The translations under genes and the position numbers were made by a program. The notes beneath the pieces are model-generated. The model was not told the DNA's origin. It saw only the letters and a program-made list of their open reading frames with translations, and ran no database searches. Source: Pratylenchus scribneri (Eukaryota > Nematoda > Chromadorea > Rhabditida > Pratylenchidae). From it: a stretch of DNA of 64,000 nucleotides. The stretch covers positions 124,001 to 188,000 of the forward strand of contig JAQSEB010000179.1 of assembly GCA_030063045.1 (NCBI GenBank). Reading direction: 5' to 3'. This document shows, in pieces, positions 10,801 through 22,475 of the stretch. How positions within the stretch are numbered: the stretch's first letter is position 1; each line of letters begins with the position of its first letter.

Positions 10801-13800
10801 ACCGGAAATCCAAAGGAAGTACAAAGAAAGGCACAAAAAGGAAATAAATAATTTTACGGTCGCTGACAAAATTGGCCATATTCGACGCATGAAGTAAATT
10901 AAAAAAGTATTATCATTCACAAATCCCTCAAATTGGCATAAAATTGCAATGAATTTTTTGTTTTTACTTAGAATTGTGAAGAAAAAGAACAGCTGCAAAA
11001 TATTCCAAAATGGGGGGAATATTCAATAATTCAATTTGTGGATTATGCCATCCATTTCCCAGAATTATTATTGAACACAAAATTTACCAAAAAAGTACCC
11101 AGCTGCCTCTTTCCCCCGTTTTAGGGCTATCAATTTTTTTTTTGGGCGGCGACATTTCATCGTCAAAAGCCCACCATTTCCCTTTTAAATGGTTCATTCC
11201 GTCAAATTTCCCCTCAGGGGCCAGTCCATTTCCTTCTTCCCTCCTTGTTTTACTCATTCATTTTTGCCATTTTCGGCCATTAATCCATTCAAAATAAACA
11301 TTCCAAGCTAATGCAATGTTTCAACCCCCCCCCCTACCCATTTCCTTTCCAATTTGCTCTTTGGTCTCGGCATTAGCATTGGCAATTGGCATTCATCCCT
11401 TCAATGTCCTTTTTGCTCCAGACATTTGCCACATTTTTTGGTGGGCGGCATCTCCATAATTCATTTGTCCTTCCAATTTTTGCATAATCCCTCCCCCATC
11501 ATTCCCGTCCACAAATTGGCCCATCAAACTGCACTCCCAAATAAGTTGGATACATTTTTGAAAAAATTTTGCCATTCGCGATTCGCCCTTCATTTCCCCT
11601 CTATGTTTCTGTTCGGCCTTTTTTGAGCCCACATTTCCTTTTCCTTTTCTGCTTGACTGGCCAAGGGGAATAAATGGAATGGATTGAATTTGGTTGGATT
11701 TGGGGGATGAAGCCCAAAGAGCATTGGCCAAAATTGGATTTTGTTTCTTTTTAAAATGTCAAAAAATAATGCCCGAAAATGTCATCACATGTTAAGTGGA
11801 AAAAAAATTAGGTGGGAAATTAATGATTGGACTGGGAAAGACGAAAAAAACAAACAAATATTGAAAATAGGGGAAAATAGTAAATGGCAGCAAATTGGAT
11901 GGAAAATATTCGGCGAAGACAAAAATTGGGCCAAAAAGGCAGGCCACACGGGGTAAAAAAAGGACAGCTGACATTATTTTCAATCATGGGGGATTGTGTG
12001 TCTCAAAGTTAAATCCATTTTTTGCCAATCATTCATTCCCCCAGCAGAGGTGGATCATCCCTTGATGGCTTTCTCTTTTTCCGCTTCAATTGCTGGCTAA
12101 TCTTTCCATTCTTTTCAATTTCTCATTTGTCCCAATTAAACCAAAAATCAGCCACAATTCTTGACATTTCCTCTAATAATTCTATTCCATCCTTTTTCCC
12201 ACCTCAATTTGTCCTTAATTCCATCATTGTTTTTGTGCCATTTTCACCTCAATTTTATTACCTGTCCTTTCGCAAATTACTTTTCCCCTTTTCGTAAATA
12301 TCGTGCCAATCATCTTTTCAACGGTTTTTTTGGGTCGTCTGGACAATAATTTTCCCATGTTTTCCTACAATTTAACCAATACAAATACATCGAATAATAA
12401 TAACATTTTCGATGGGCGGTGGCACCATCCATTGGACGGCAGCTGCCATCTTTCCTTATTTTTCTTTCTATTTTTCTCAATTTTGGTGCTACAAATTGGC
12501 CGGCTGGCCACAAATTCACCCCGTTTAAATAAATCGAATATAAACCTCCAGCAGCCATTTTTCGCGGGTTTTTTTTCTATCCAAATTCAATTGTCCTTTC
12601 CTTTTTCCCAATTTCCCTCGCCGTTCCCCTCGCCGACCACCGGGGGCGAAGGAAAGGGCAAAATGCCGAATAAAAGGCTAAAACATTTGGTGCCGCCTCC
12701 AATGGCCACCAACATTTTTATTCAACAAATACAAAGGGGTAAGGGGACGGAGAGGGCAGCCGGAATGAAGGAAGCGCCTTTGAAAGCAAATTCGTGCCAA
12801 CAATGGAAAAATAAAGAAAAAAAAACACTTCCTTCTTCTGCTGATAAATTGAAACAAATTGACCTTGAAATGCCTCAAGAGAATTGCGATTTGATTTTTG
12901 TGGGTAAATTTATTGCAAAAAGTGGCACAAAAAATGGTGAAAAATTATTTGTCAACGAAACAAAAAAAAACGTTTGCCCTCTTGGAACACTTCCAAATGA
13001 ATTTATTCCTTTTCTTTGTTTTTATCTCCATTATTTTCCTTCAATTTCGCATTGTTTTCCCCAAAAATTATTCCCACAATTATTTGACAAATTGGAAGGC
13101 CAAATCCATGAAGGAATATTTTTATTCGACAAATAATATTCAAAACATTTTGGAACAAAATTTTACAATTTTGGTGTAAGCGGACAAAAATAAACCCAAA
13201 TGTATAAAATTGAGTAGAATTGGATATGTTTTGGTTGGCATTGGCATTTAATTTCTTTCAGGCATATTTTCTTTCTAAATTAAAGTTTTTCACCTTGGCA
13301 ACGGGTTTTTCCGCCTTCATAATAAGCCTGTATTTTAACTAAAAACTAAAAGGGAATCCTAAATGGAAATTATGGCTACAAATTTATCATTTATCCATCT
13401 AATGAAAATTTTCAAAAAAAGGACAAACTTACTATAAATTTCCTTCAAATATAAAATGCAATTCATTTGCGAAGGAAATTATTCCCAAATAATTCATTAC
13501 CAAATATTGGCAAAATATTTAAATTTACTCAAAAATATGTCCATTTTGAATTCATTTTCAGTAAACAATGAAGATGTTCTCCTTTATCCATCCTTCATCT
13601 TTGCCTTCCAATTTCGCCTCACAAAAATGTTGGCCGGAAATGCGTCGTCTTCCACACAATTGGTCCCTTTCCCCATCTTCCCTCATTGCCTTTTTGGCTC
13701 ATTTTGCTTGCCTTCCCCCACAAATCCCCCCGAGGGAAGGCAAATGGACGACTGGCCATTTCTCCCTTTCCCCCATTTCCTTTTTTCTTTCCGCAGTTCA

Positions 13801-14319
13801 TCCTAAAAAAAACTCCAAAAATTTCCCTCTAAATATTCAATTTTGCCTTTGGCCAATTCATTGTTTTCGCGCAATTTTCAATTTGGCCAAAATGGAGTTT
13901 GGCAGAGAAACCGGCGACCGGAAATTCATTTGGCCTTCGCCGCCACCCTTGCTGCCAATCCGCCCATTTCAATGGCCACTTGACGGTGTGCCCTCCTTCC
14001 ATTCTTTTCTTTTTCTCCATTTTTCCTTATTTCCACTCCATTTGACCCTTTTCCATCCAATTCTTTGTCTAGTCATTCAAATTCAAGCCACCTTGCTGCC
14101 AGCCGAATTCCCATTCAAAATATGCCCTTCCATTTTCCCATATATATACCTCCCAGAAATGCCAATATTTTCATAGTCAGCTATTTTTTAGCCATTCCTT
14201 TAAAGCGGCAAAGGACAAAATTACTCAAGTTTTTCGTATTATTTAATAAAGTTTTGCTGATTTTTTTTCCCCAAAAATGATGCCTCTTTTTATATCTTTA
14301 TTTTTATTTGACATTTTCA
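7880..14319. other. Long region without a convincing gene
   Basis: About 6.4 kb. The plus strand is strongly pyrimidine-rich between roughly 8.9 and 14.2 kb (TTTTCCCC-type sequence), which removes stop codons and creates many long open frames in several overlapping phases without family features. Homopolymer C runs occur near 10171-10187 and 11325-11334. The longest frame (12303-13136) is listed separately. I see no RNA gene or transposon ends. Confidence 0.45.
12303..13136 (+). other. 277-codon open frame of doubtful coding status
   Basis: An uninterrupted ATG-to-stop frame of 277 residues, long for this AT-rich DNA. Its product is a patchwork of Asn/Thr, a Phe/Leu-rich hydrophobic run (LSLFFFLFFSILVL), Pro/Phe-rich sequence and Lys-rich sequence, with no domain recognised. 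The local pyrimidine bias of the plus strand suppresses stops, so chance is a reasonable explanation. Transcript evidence would decide. Confidence 0.2.
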
Positions 14320-14339
14320 GCCGAAAATTCACAATAAAA

Positions 14340-17300
14340 ATGGATGATGACCAATTTTCGACATTGCCAAATTCCACTCCATCCTCATATTCATCCATCC
14401 AAAATGCCTACAATGATTTCCAACAAATCCAAAATCATCATCCAAATCCGAGGATCATTTATGAAGGGGAGGAGGAGGACGGATTGCAACCTGTTCAGGG
14501 CCTACTCCATTTCCAGGATGATGATCGATTATTGCTTTATTTGAGATATTATGCCCGACATTTCATTCCCATTTTTTGCCTGGTTGGCATTGTCGGCAAT
14601 TGCATGGCCCTTTTATTGATCAGGTAAGAAAAAAATTAATAAATATAGGAACAAAAGTTATAATCTTTAATTTGGCCAAATTTCCCATTCTTTTACATTT
14701 CCGGTCCTTCATAAAATTCCATTCCTATTTTACTTTTCATTATTTTCCTTTGAGTTTTTCATGCCTAATTTCCTTCAATTGAGCATTGAATAAAGTTGAA
14801 GTGTACATCCATTTTGGCCAAACAAAATCTGTAGCAAATAAGTCACGCTCATGGCATTTTCCCCCATTTCCAATCTATGGTCCCTCAACTCATTTTCCAT
14901 CCAACTTCCCTTTTTAAAATACCATAAGGTCCAATTCTTCATCACCTTCTTATTTTGGTTGGACTAAAAAAAGTAAAAAAATGTAGCCAAATGCCAATGC
15001 TTTCCAAATATCCAAGTAGCCAATTCCAAAGTCCCTTCCCCCACTTTTTTCTGTTTCCGTCCATTTTGCCCAGCGGCTATTTGGAATTTCCCATTCGGAC
15101 GGACATAGCCTAAGGCAAAAACAAGGAAGGAAAAAAAGGAGGGAAGAAAAGTAAGGCAATTGTGAATTCCTTCTTTTGGGTCGAGTGGGCGATTCCCAAA
15201 GGGGCCAATAGAGAAAATTGGGTTGGAGGAGGATGCGCCCATTGCATTCTACTTTTGGGCCAAAAACACCACAAAACAAGAGTAGCCAGAAAATGAAGAA
15301 GCCGAGAAAGGGGGAGTGAAGGAATTCCTCTGGGAATAATTTATATTATTTGGCCTAAGGCTTTTTTGAAGGGAAAATAAAGCAATAAATTTGAGGGGAG
15401 GAATGGATTGTTTACGGATGAAATGGGCACAATTAAAAATTGGCAAACAAAAAATTGAAATAGAAAATGAAAAATATTTTTCTCTCTATTGGATAATTGT
15501 TGATCGAACCAATCCAAAAGTGTGAAAATAAATTTTGGGGGAAGAAGATGGATGGATTAAATTGATGTGAGTCTGGCCTGGGCCTTGGGGTAAATTCAAA
15601 ATTGAAAATGAAATGAATGGCATATGAACGGAAATGGATGGGGAATGAATTAATTCACGGAATTAAAGGCCAAATTAATTGAGATCATTTCTAAAAGTGA
15701 TCAATTTTGACATAATTCCACCAAATGCTTTTTAATACCATCAAACCCAATTCAATTCCAGGACAAATTATTGGCTTCGTCGACTCACTTCCAACATTTA
15801 TTTGTGTACTTTGTCCATTTGTGGTTGCCTTTTTCTGGCAACTGTTTTGATCACTTGGCTGGATTCCTCTTTTGGTGTTCCACTTTATTCCCAATCGGAA
15901 GTTGGCTGCAAAATACTCACATTCACCGCCCATTCTTGCGATTTCATTTGTGTAAGTTCTCATTCATTATTTTGGAATATTAAAATATATTCATTCAGGT
16001 TTGGATGATCTCTTGGGTTTCATGCGATCGAGCAATTGTGTTGTTTAGGCCGGGAATCAGGCGTCGAATTTGCAATAAAAAATTTGCGCGCAACCTTGTG
16101 GTTTGCACTGTCCTTTTTAGTTCCACCCTCTATGGATGGTGTTTGGTATTTGCTGGATTGGAAATTGGCACCGATGATATCCCCTATTGCGGCATTAATC
16201 CAGCTGTCCAAGGGTAGGGGAATGAAATTATATTTTTTTTCACAATTTGATTATTTTCAGCTATGATTTAAAACAATTGCATCAATTCTTCACATTGATG
16301 GTTTGTTTCTTTTTTAAATTAGTAATAATTTATATAAAATAATTGTTTTTACAATCAAAATACAAAATACAAAGATTTAAATCGAATTAAGCAAAGGGAT
16401 ATTTTAATTATTTCTTTTGAGACCTAAATTAGCATTAAAAGGACAATTCTAATTGAAGATTATTACTAATTCATTATAATTGTGCATTCTCTTTCAATGA
16501 ATATTTTTATTCCATTACTTAATAATTTATTTTACCCTATTCCCTCAGGACACAATCCTATGCACTGTTGTTCCATCACTGTTGATTATGGTTGTCAATT
16601 CTCTCTCCATTTACCGTTATCGTCAATGCATGAAAGTGTATTCTTCGGGCGTTTTGCGAGTTCGATTCCTCCGTGTCCCTGACCAACCTGACAATGAGCC
16701 CAAAAATACGGAGGAGACAAGTACTGCCAAAAAATTATTGTTCAGCAGCACAACTGCGGCACAACCAACCCAAACGGCATTGTCCACAATGCCAGGCGCA
16801 ACTGGGGCAACCGGGGCGGCCAGAGGCCCAAATGGAGGAAAACTGAAATCGTCGGATTTGACCCTGAGCCGATCCTTGTTGATTGTTACGAGGTAGATTA
16901 AAAATAATAAGAAAATAAATGTGAATGAATGGAAAAATTGCTGGTTTAATAAAGAACAATTCTATTTAATTTTTGGCAAAATTGCTGGTTTAATAAAGAA
17001 CAATTCTATTTAATTATTTTAAATTTAAAGATCACATATTCCACCTTAAATTTTAAAAGCTGATTTTGGATTTAGACTTTAGACTTACTTGTTAATCTTA
17101 CCATATTCAAAAGTTTATAAAAACAATATTTTAAATGATTGTCTCATTGAATTCCCCAAACTTGACCTTTCCCTCAAGCCTCAATGAATGACAACATTTC
17201 CTCCTTTTATTTTTGATTATACTGTAGTCTGGGAATTAAGTCAAAAATAGCGGCATATAATAATGGAAACAAATAATTATTATGAAGGGAATGTGGCCAA

Positions 17301-17819
17301 TAATGAAAGAGAGTGCGGGAAATGAATTCATTTTACAATAACTAAACGGAAATTAAAAAGGCTATTATTATATTTAAAAGGAGTTACCTAATAAGGGAAA
17401 TTTATAAAGAAATCCTATGACTGTTATTCAGCTAAATAAAAATAGTTCGAATTTTAATATCATTTTTTAAGTACATTTGTCCTCCTAAATGTGCCGAATT
17501 ATGCCTTCCGATTGTACGAGGCAGTGTTCAATGTTGAACAAACACATTTATGGCAATTGTTATTTTTCACCACTTTTCTCCTATATTATCTTCATCATGC
17601 CGTCCTCTTTTATATGTTCGTTTTAGGATGGAATATGGTAAATAAATTAATTTTCATTTAAGGTACATTTTCTGGTCGCCTCAAATGAAGAAACAATTGA
17701 TGCCAACGGCGCTAAAATTGTTGGAATGTTATTGCTTCAAAACAGTGCCCGAATTTGGACATCATTCCCAATTGTCAATGCAAGCTGTTCAACAAGCAAA
17801 ATTGGCCAATAATAAATGA
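14340..17819 (+). CDS. Rhodopsin-like (class A) G protein-coupled receptor
   Basis: Seven exons with fully consistent phases: 14340-14623, 15762-15951, 15999-16213, 16261-16300, 16549-16892, 17472-17615 and 17663-17819; about 460 residues. The N-terminus is polar (NST glycosylation sequon). TM1 carries GIVGNCMALLL with the class A Asn. TM2 follows R-L-T-S-N. ECL1/TM3 has the conserved Cys (SEVGCKIL) and ends in SCDRAIVLFRP, the DRY-position motif. ECL2 has the partner Cys (PYCGINP). A long third intracellular loop is rich in Thr/Ala/Gly (GATGATGAARG). TM6 is FVLLNVPNYAFRLYE, and the last helix reads YYLHHAVLFYMYIFWSPQMK, so the usual NPxxY is absent. The last-but-one donor (GTTCGT at 17616) was chosen because it gives this continuous family-like end. 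The acceptor at 14319 just upstream of the ATG suggests a spliced or trans-spliced leader. Probably a peptide receptor; ligand unknown. Confidence 0.85.
16934..17018 (+). repeat. Short tandem duplication in a GPCR intron
   Basis: A roughly 44-bp unit beginning AAAATTGCTGGTTTAATAAA occurs twice in a row, nearly identical, just after the donor of intron 5. Non-coding. Confidence 0.7.
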
Positions 17820-18355
17820 AATCGGGAACACAAAAATTAATGCCAAATAATTCATCTTCTCAATCCCCACTCAAATTCCTTTAAATAAAATTATTTTTGC
17901 TCAATATAAAATCCTAAAATAATTTGTTCAACATCAATTTTGTTCCCCCTCCCCCTTTTCCGCCTTTCTCCTCAAATTTGGCCATTTTCTTTCTTTCTTT
18001 CCAGCCATTTCTTTTTGCCAATTAATATTTTAATATGTGAATTTAATAACTCATTTTGACTGGGTGAATAAAATTTAATTAAATAATCACTGGAAATTAA
18101 AAGAATTTATACTCATTTATTTGATATATTTGATGATTATTATAAAATTGTTAATAGAATTCTATAAAAATTTTTGCGAAAAATGAAATATTTTTTGAGA
18201 ACAAGCAGATTAAGAAAGGAACAGAAAATTGGACACATATGTATAGTAGAAATGTTGTGCGCAAAAATGGAAACTACTCTAGGAATAAAAAGTAAAAACT
18301 AAAACTGCTAATTTCTGGATGGGAAATGGAATATTTATTATTTTTGTCTTTTTTT
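17820..18355. other. Intergenic between GPCR and Gly/Cys gene
   Basis: AT-rich spacer with convergent 3' ends. AATAAA-like signals follow the GPCR stop near 17885. No other feature seen. Confidence 0.5.
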
Positions 18356-18943
18356 TCATTTCTTGCCATATCCTCCACCTCCGCAGCCTCCACCACATCC
18401 ACCCCCACATCCTCCACCACAACCTCCTCCGCAACCACCGCCTCCACCACAACCGCACGATGGTTGGCTGTATGTTTGGACTTGATATGTTTGGCAGCAG
18501 GTCACTGTTTGGGTACAACAACATCTACAAAATATTATAGAAAGGATTAACAAATTGGCTTCAGAATATTCATTTTATTCATGAATTTGCTAAAGAGTTT
18601 GATGCTAATTTGAACTATTCCATCTTTTCAACATAGATTTGGATTAAAATTAAACTATTTATAAGCCATAATCTCAAATCTCCTAAACAATTATTATTGT
18701 CTAATCGGCTTAATATTTATTATTCATGTTTTTAATTTTTATTTTGGTAATGCTTTGCTAATAAATATTTGAATTATGGCAAAATTATTCTTACCCGCAA
18801 CCTCCGCCTCCGCCTCCTCCGCCACCGCAACAACATCCACCGCCACCTCCACCACCGGACCCAAAGAGGAATCCATTGGCCGAGGAAAATGCCATGAGGG
18901 CAATCATCAAGGCAAAAAGAAGGAAAATTGGGCGGCGATTCAT
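18356..18943 (-). CDS. Secreted glycine/cysteine-rich repeat protein
   Basis: Exons 18943-18795 and 18524-18356 join in phase 2 (donor GTAAGA, acceptor ATTTTGTAG) into 105 residues. It begins MNRRPIFLLFALMIALMAFS, a clear signal peptide. Next are FLFGSG, a poly-Gly tract with CCC, then CCCTQTVTCCQTYQVQTYSQ, and five CGGG repeats ending GGGGYGKK. About 20 cysteines in a Gly-rich background point to an extracellular cross-linked structural or surface protein. Nematode cuticle, eggshell and gland proteins can have such composition, but no named family is recognised. The 7.6-kb peptide shares the signal/FxFG/Gly-Cys layout. Open frames on the opposite strand are shadows of the Gly repeats. Confidence 0.75.
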
Positions 18944-19910
18944 TTTGTAGGGGGTAATTCACGCACGGATTGGAGCAAAGCAAAAATTAAAGTGGGAATG
19001 AATAAAAATGAAGGCTAAAGCCGTCTTTTTGTTGGCATTTATAAGCCGGATAAGGGCATATCGGTGGGAGGGATGATGGGATTGGGGAAAGGTAAATCAC
19101 CTTTGATGTTGCTGACAGCCGGTTCTTATTGCTCATAAAAGGGGATGGGAATTGAGCCCATCCATATTCTTTGATGAACCATAGTGGGCAAAGGTGAACC
19201 ATTCCGGTCTTTTGCCCTTCCTTTCTCCTTTGATTTTCGACTTTTGTGAGTTTTTGAGAGGAGCAGCCGGTAATCCTGCGCTCTTTCGCATCGATGGCAT
19301 CCCGCGGTGACCCAGTGACAGGACAGTCTTCCATTCATTTTATCCATTAGCCATCACTGATCAAAATTCGTGAATAAAACGAAATCATCATGAGCAAAGC
19401 CGTTTCACTTTTCCGGATTTAATCAAGGTGAAAATGATGGGAGCGACTGGTTTAAGAGTACCGTTTGACCTTGTTTTATTATCAGAAAAAGATGAATAAA
19501 CTACGAAAATATCTGACGAGAAAAGCACAAGAATATAAATTATTCTTTTTTTATGGAAATTCAATAGAAAATAATAAAAGAATGCAAATAAAAAATTTTT
19601 TTATAATTTGGTTTTCATTTAAGTGGAAATTCGAAACTTCCTAAAAATGATGGAAATTTTTCTTCATTTTCCCTCCATTTCCGTTCATCAATTTATTTAG
19701 CTTTTTGCGGATGGATTTTTTGTTTCACAAATACCATTTTCATCCATTGAGGTTAAGTTAATGTAAAAAAGAGGAATTTATTGATGAGAGCAATTCCCAT
19801 TTAATTATACAGTCCGTCTTCCCGTTTTATTTTTTCATCAATCATCATTGATTAACTAAGAAAAGTGTATTTCGGTAAATAAATATGTTAGACTAAATTC
19901 AGCCAGTTTC
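18944..19910. other. Upstream region of the Gly/Cys gene
   Basis: No gene is supported. It contains the promoter of the minus-strand Gly/Cys gene (TATA box noted separately) and a more GC-rich stretch at about 19100-19330 whose short open frames have no recognisable features. Confidence 0.45.
19038..19043 (-). promoter_or_regulatory. TATA box of the Gly/Cys-rich gene
   Basis: Minus-strand TATAAA in the context GGCTTATAAATGCC, about 95 bp upstream of the ATG at 18943. Confidence 0.5.
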
Positions 19911-20043
19911 CTAGAATAATTCCGCCTGGTCAACTAAGAATAATTCCGCCTGGTCAACTAAGAATAATTCCGCCTGTTCTTAGAATAATTCCGCCTGGTC
20001 AACTAAGAATAATTCCGCCTGTTCTTAGAATAATTCCGCCTGG
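19911..20043 (+). repeat. 24-bp minisatellite, left part
   Basis: Tandem units of 24 bp (AATAATTCCGCCTGGTCAAC plus TAAG) mixed with a shorter variant containing GCCTGTTCTTAG. The array is cut at CCTGG by the LTR element and continues at 23902. Confidence 0.9.
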
Positions 20044-20678
20044 TGTTGAAGCTAGAAACAAAAGGTTATGTTCTAGCTTCAAATATAAAAATAAATAAAA
20101 TTTTTGTATTGGAAAAGGGGGGTATAAGGGGGAATTTGGGGGAAGGAATTTTGTAGTCAAAATATGAAGAAACACTGTAAGGCAAAAACAGCAAATGAAG
20201 ACAAATTTTAAAACTAGACTCTTTGTTTATAGACTATCGTCAAATTGAATACAGTACAGTTGTTGGAATTTGCTTTATTTAGGCGATGGAAATATTATGA
20301 CGATAAAAGAAAAGGCATAAAAAATAATGAATAAAATTCCACTTTTATATTCCATTTTAATCCCTCAATATTAATCCATCTGATTCTTGATCTCCAATTT
20401 CTTTGACCATTCCATATCCATTTTCCATCCAATCGGCACAATTGTAGAGCAGAGCAGCAGCAGCATAGCAGGCAGAATCCACGGCAATATTGTTTTGGGG
20501 TAGAATTTCCAATCCCCAATTGTGGCTTGGGTAGTCAAATTGCCCGACAAAGGATATTAAAATTAACCCTGGCCAAAATTCCATTTTTTACTTTTTTGAT
20601 CATTGATCATTGAATAATAAAATTATTTTAATTTATAAAAAATGGCCAAATAAAATAGGCAAAATTCTGTCCGTGACA
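20044..20678 (-). repeat. Left long terminal repeat (3' LTR in minus orientation)
   Basis: Direct repeat of 23267-23901, offset 3,223 bp, no difference noticed. The left end carries a 12-bp hairpin (TTGAAGCTAGAA at 20046-20057 and its complement at 20071-20082). Confidence 0.9.
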
Positions 20679-21134
20679 GAGCTCGGGCCGGCCGATTTTA
20701 GGATATTTTTCCTATCGGCTATTTTTGATTGCCCAGGGGAAATTGGCCTGCTTTGCTTTCTGCACCGATTTTTGACAAGGAATCGGATAATAGAATTATT
20801 TGAAGATAATTATTTCAAATGGAATGAGGCCAAATAACCGAAATTATACTCAAAAAAAATTCCTTTGTTTTTGATCAAATGATTATGGGAAATAAAGAGT
20901 ATAATATGGTGTAATAAAATAATTCATTTTTGATAGGATCAAATTAATCCATTTAATTATCGCCATCCAATTTATATTTAATATTTCCTATTGTAAGAAA
21001 ATAAATTTAATTAAAGCAAATTATTTTTTATTGATCTATATTTTAAGATCTAAAATAAACCGGATTTTTAATATTTGTTAAGATTGCCGAGGAGTAGTAA
21101 AATTAATATAAATCTTTAAGGAAAGAAAAAACAC

Positions 21135-22448
21135 CTATAATATAGGTGAAAAAGAACCAAGTTTTTTAAGGACAAAAACTGCTGAAAACCAAATACTACT
21201 CCAAACGATTGGCCTTTTTTGGAATGGCACAATGACCCAATTTTGGCTTATTATTTTTTCTAAAAGCCATAGATTTTTGGGGCGGTAATATTTATTTTGA
21301 AGTCCAGATAGTTGCTCAGCAAGATTTTTCTCACTAAACATCATAAAGTATTCCTTGGCCCATCTTTCCATATCAATGGGTTTTTCCATTTTAAATGGTT
21401 CGAATTGAACTTTCATTTTTATTTCCTTTATTTTGGGAATTTTTACCTCCTTTTTATCCTTTTTCTTCAATTTTAATGTTAAGGAGGAGGAAAGGCGAGT
21501 TAATGATTTATTAATACCAAAACAATTTGATTTGATTGGTACAGTTTCCCCATTGGCCGCAGTTTCATTCAATTCCAATAATGATTCTGGGCATTCTTTA
21601 AAGGGAAGTTTGGCTGTTAATTCATTTGACCAAACGATTTCGGGCTCAATGAAAATTGGTTTGGTCTTTTCGACCTTTTTCTCAATTTCAAAAATATTTT
21701 CCTCAAGTTTGAAGGTATATTCAATATATTCCCCAAGGTCATTGGGGAGTTTTTCCATGATTATTTCTTCATTTTCGGGGATATATTTATCAGTTTGAAG
21801 AGGATTTTGCTCTGAGGCTTTTTCCTCAACATCGAAGACATCTTTCAAGATAGTTTCCTCAGCATTGAGATTGGGAATATTTATCTCTAAGCTCATGTCA
21901 TTGGCTTCGAGAATATTTTCACCTCTTTCACAAGAAAGGGAATGGCATTCCTTTTCTTGATTGGGAACCATTTTATCATTGTTCAAATCCATATTGGGAC
22001 TCTTTTGCCCTTTTTTATGGATAATTTTTGGTTTCAATCTGTTTTCATTATCGAAGCTTTTATCCCAAATTTCTTCTTTTATATTTGGATTTAAGGCCCA
22101 GCATAATTTCGTTGCCCGAAATTTAGGGGGGTGAACAATTAAATCCAATTCGAACATTTTATCTTCTAAAATGTAAATTAGATCAATGGGGCGATGTCCA
22201 TTTGAAAGAAAATTATCAAAGATAAGTTCTTCATTTTTAAGGCTTTCAATATCCAATCTAGAGAAAAGTTTAGTCCATTCATCTATAATTAAATTTAGAA
22301 TTTCAATTGTTTGCTCTATCTTTTTGGATAGGCTTTCCATCGAATTTAAATCTTTCGGTTCCATGGCCAAAAGAATATCGGCCTCCGAAAGATATTGAAT
22401 GGCTTGAGATGAAGGCAATGAGAAGGAAGACCGAATTTGATCGGACAT
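21135..22448 (-). CDS. 437-aa ORF of the LTR element (possible Gag remnant)
   Basis: This is the only substantial frame in the element. The first ATG is at 22448 (MSDQIRSSF); the frame is open a few codons upstream but without an ATG. The product is hydrophilic, rich in Lys, Glu, Asn and Ile. It has a predicted helical N-terminal 130 residues (ESLSKKIEQTIEIL...), an acidic middle (EENIFEIEKKVEKTKP), a Lys-rich patch (LKLKKKDKKEVKIPKIKEIK) and an aromatic C-terminus (MERWAKEYFMMFSEKN). There is no CCHC zinc knuckle, no DTG protease motif and no YxDD. Its place between primer site and 3' LTR and its composition would fit a Gag-like structural protein, or a captured gene; neither is proven. It lacks introns, as expected of a retrotransposon ORF. 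Confidence 0.55.
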   Translation of the reverse strand: MSDQIRSSFSLPSSQAIQYLSEADILLAMEPKDLNSMESLSKKIEQTIEILNLIIDEWTKLFSRLDIESLKNEELIFDNFLSNGHRPIDLIYILEDKMFELDLIVHPPKFRATKLCWALNPNIKEEIWDKSFDNENRLKPKIIHKKGQKSPNMDLNNDKMVPNQEKECHSLSCERGENILEANDMSLEINIPNLNAEETILKDVFDVEEKASEQNPLQTDKYIPENEEIIMEKLPNDLGEYIEYTFKLEENIFEIEKKVEKTKPIFIEPEIVWSNELTAKLPFKECPESLLELNETAANGETVPIKSNCFGINKSLTRLSSSLTLKLKKKDKKEVKIPKIKEIKMKVQFEPFKMEKPIDMERWAKEYFMMFSEKNLAEQLSGLQNKYYRPKNLWLLEKIISQNWVIVPFQKRPIVWSSIWFSAVFVLKKLGSFSPIL

Positions 22449-22475
22449 TGTGAATTTCCTTCTATATTTGATCAA

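Noticed and set aside
8490..14200. Many overlapping plus-strand frames of 60-200 codons
   Set aside because: They coincide with pyrimidine-rich sequence poor in stop codons in all phases and show no family features.
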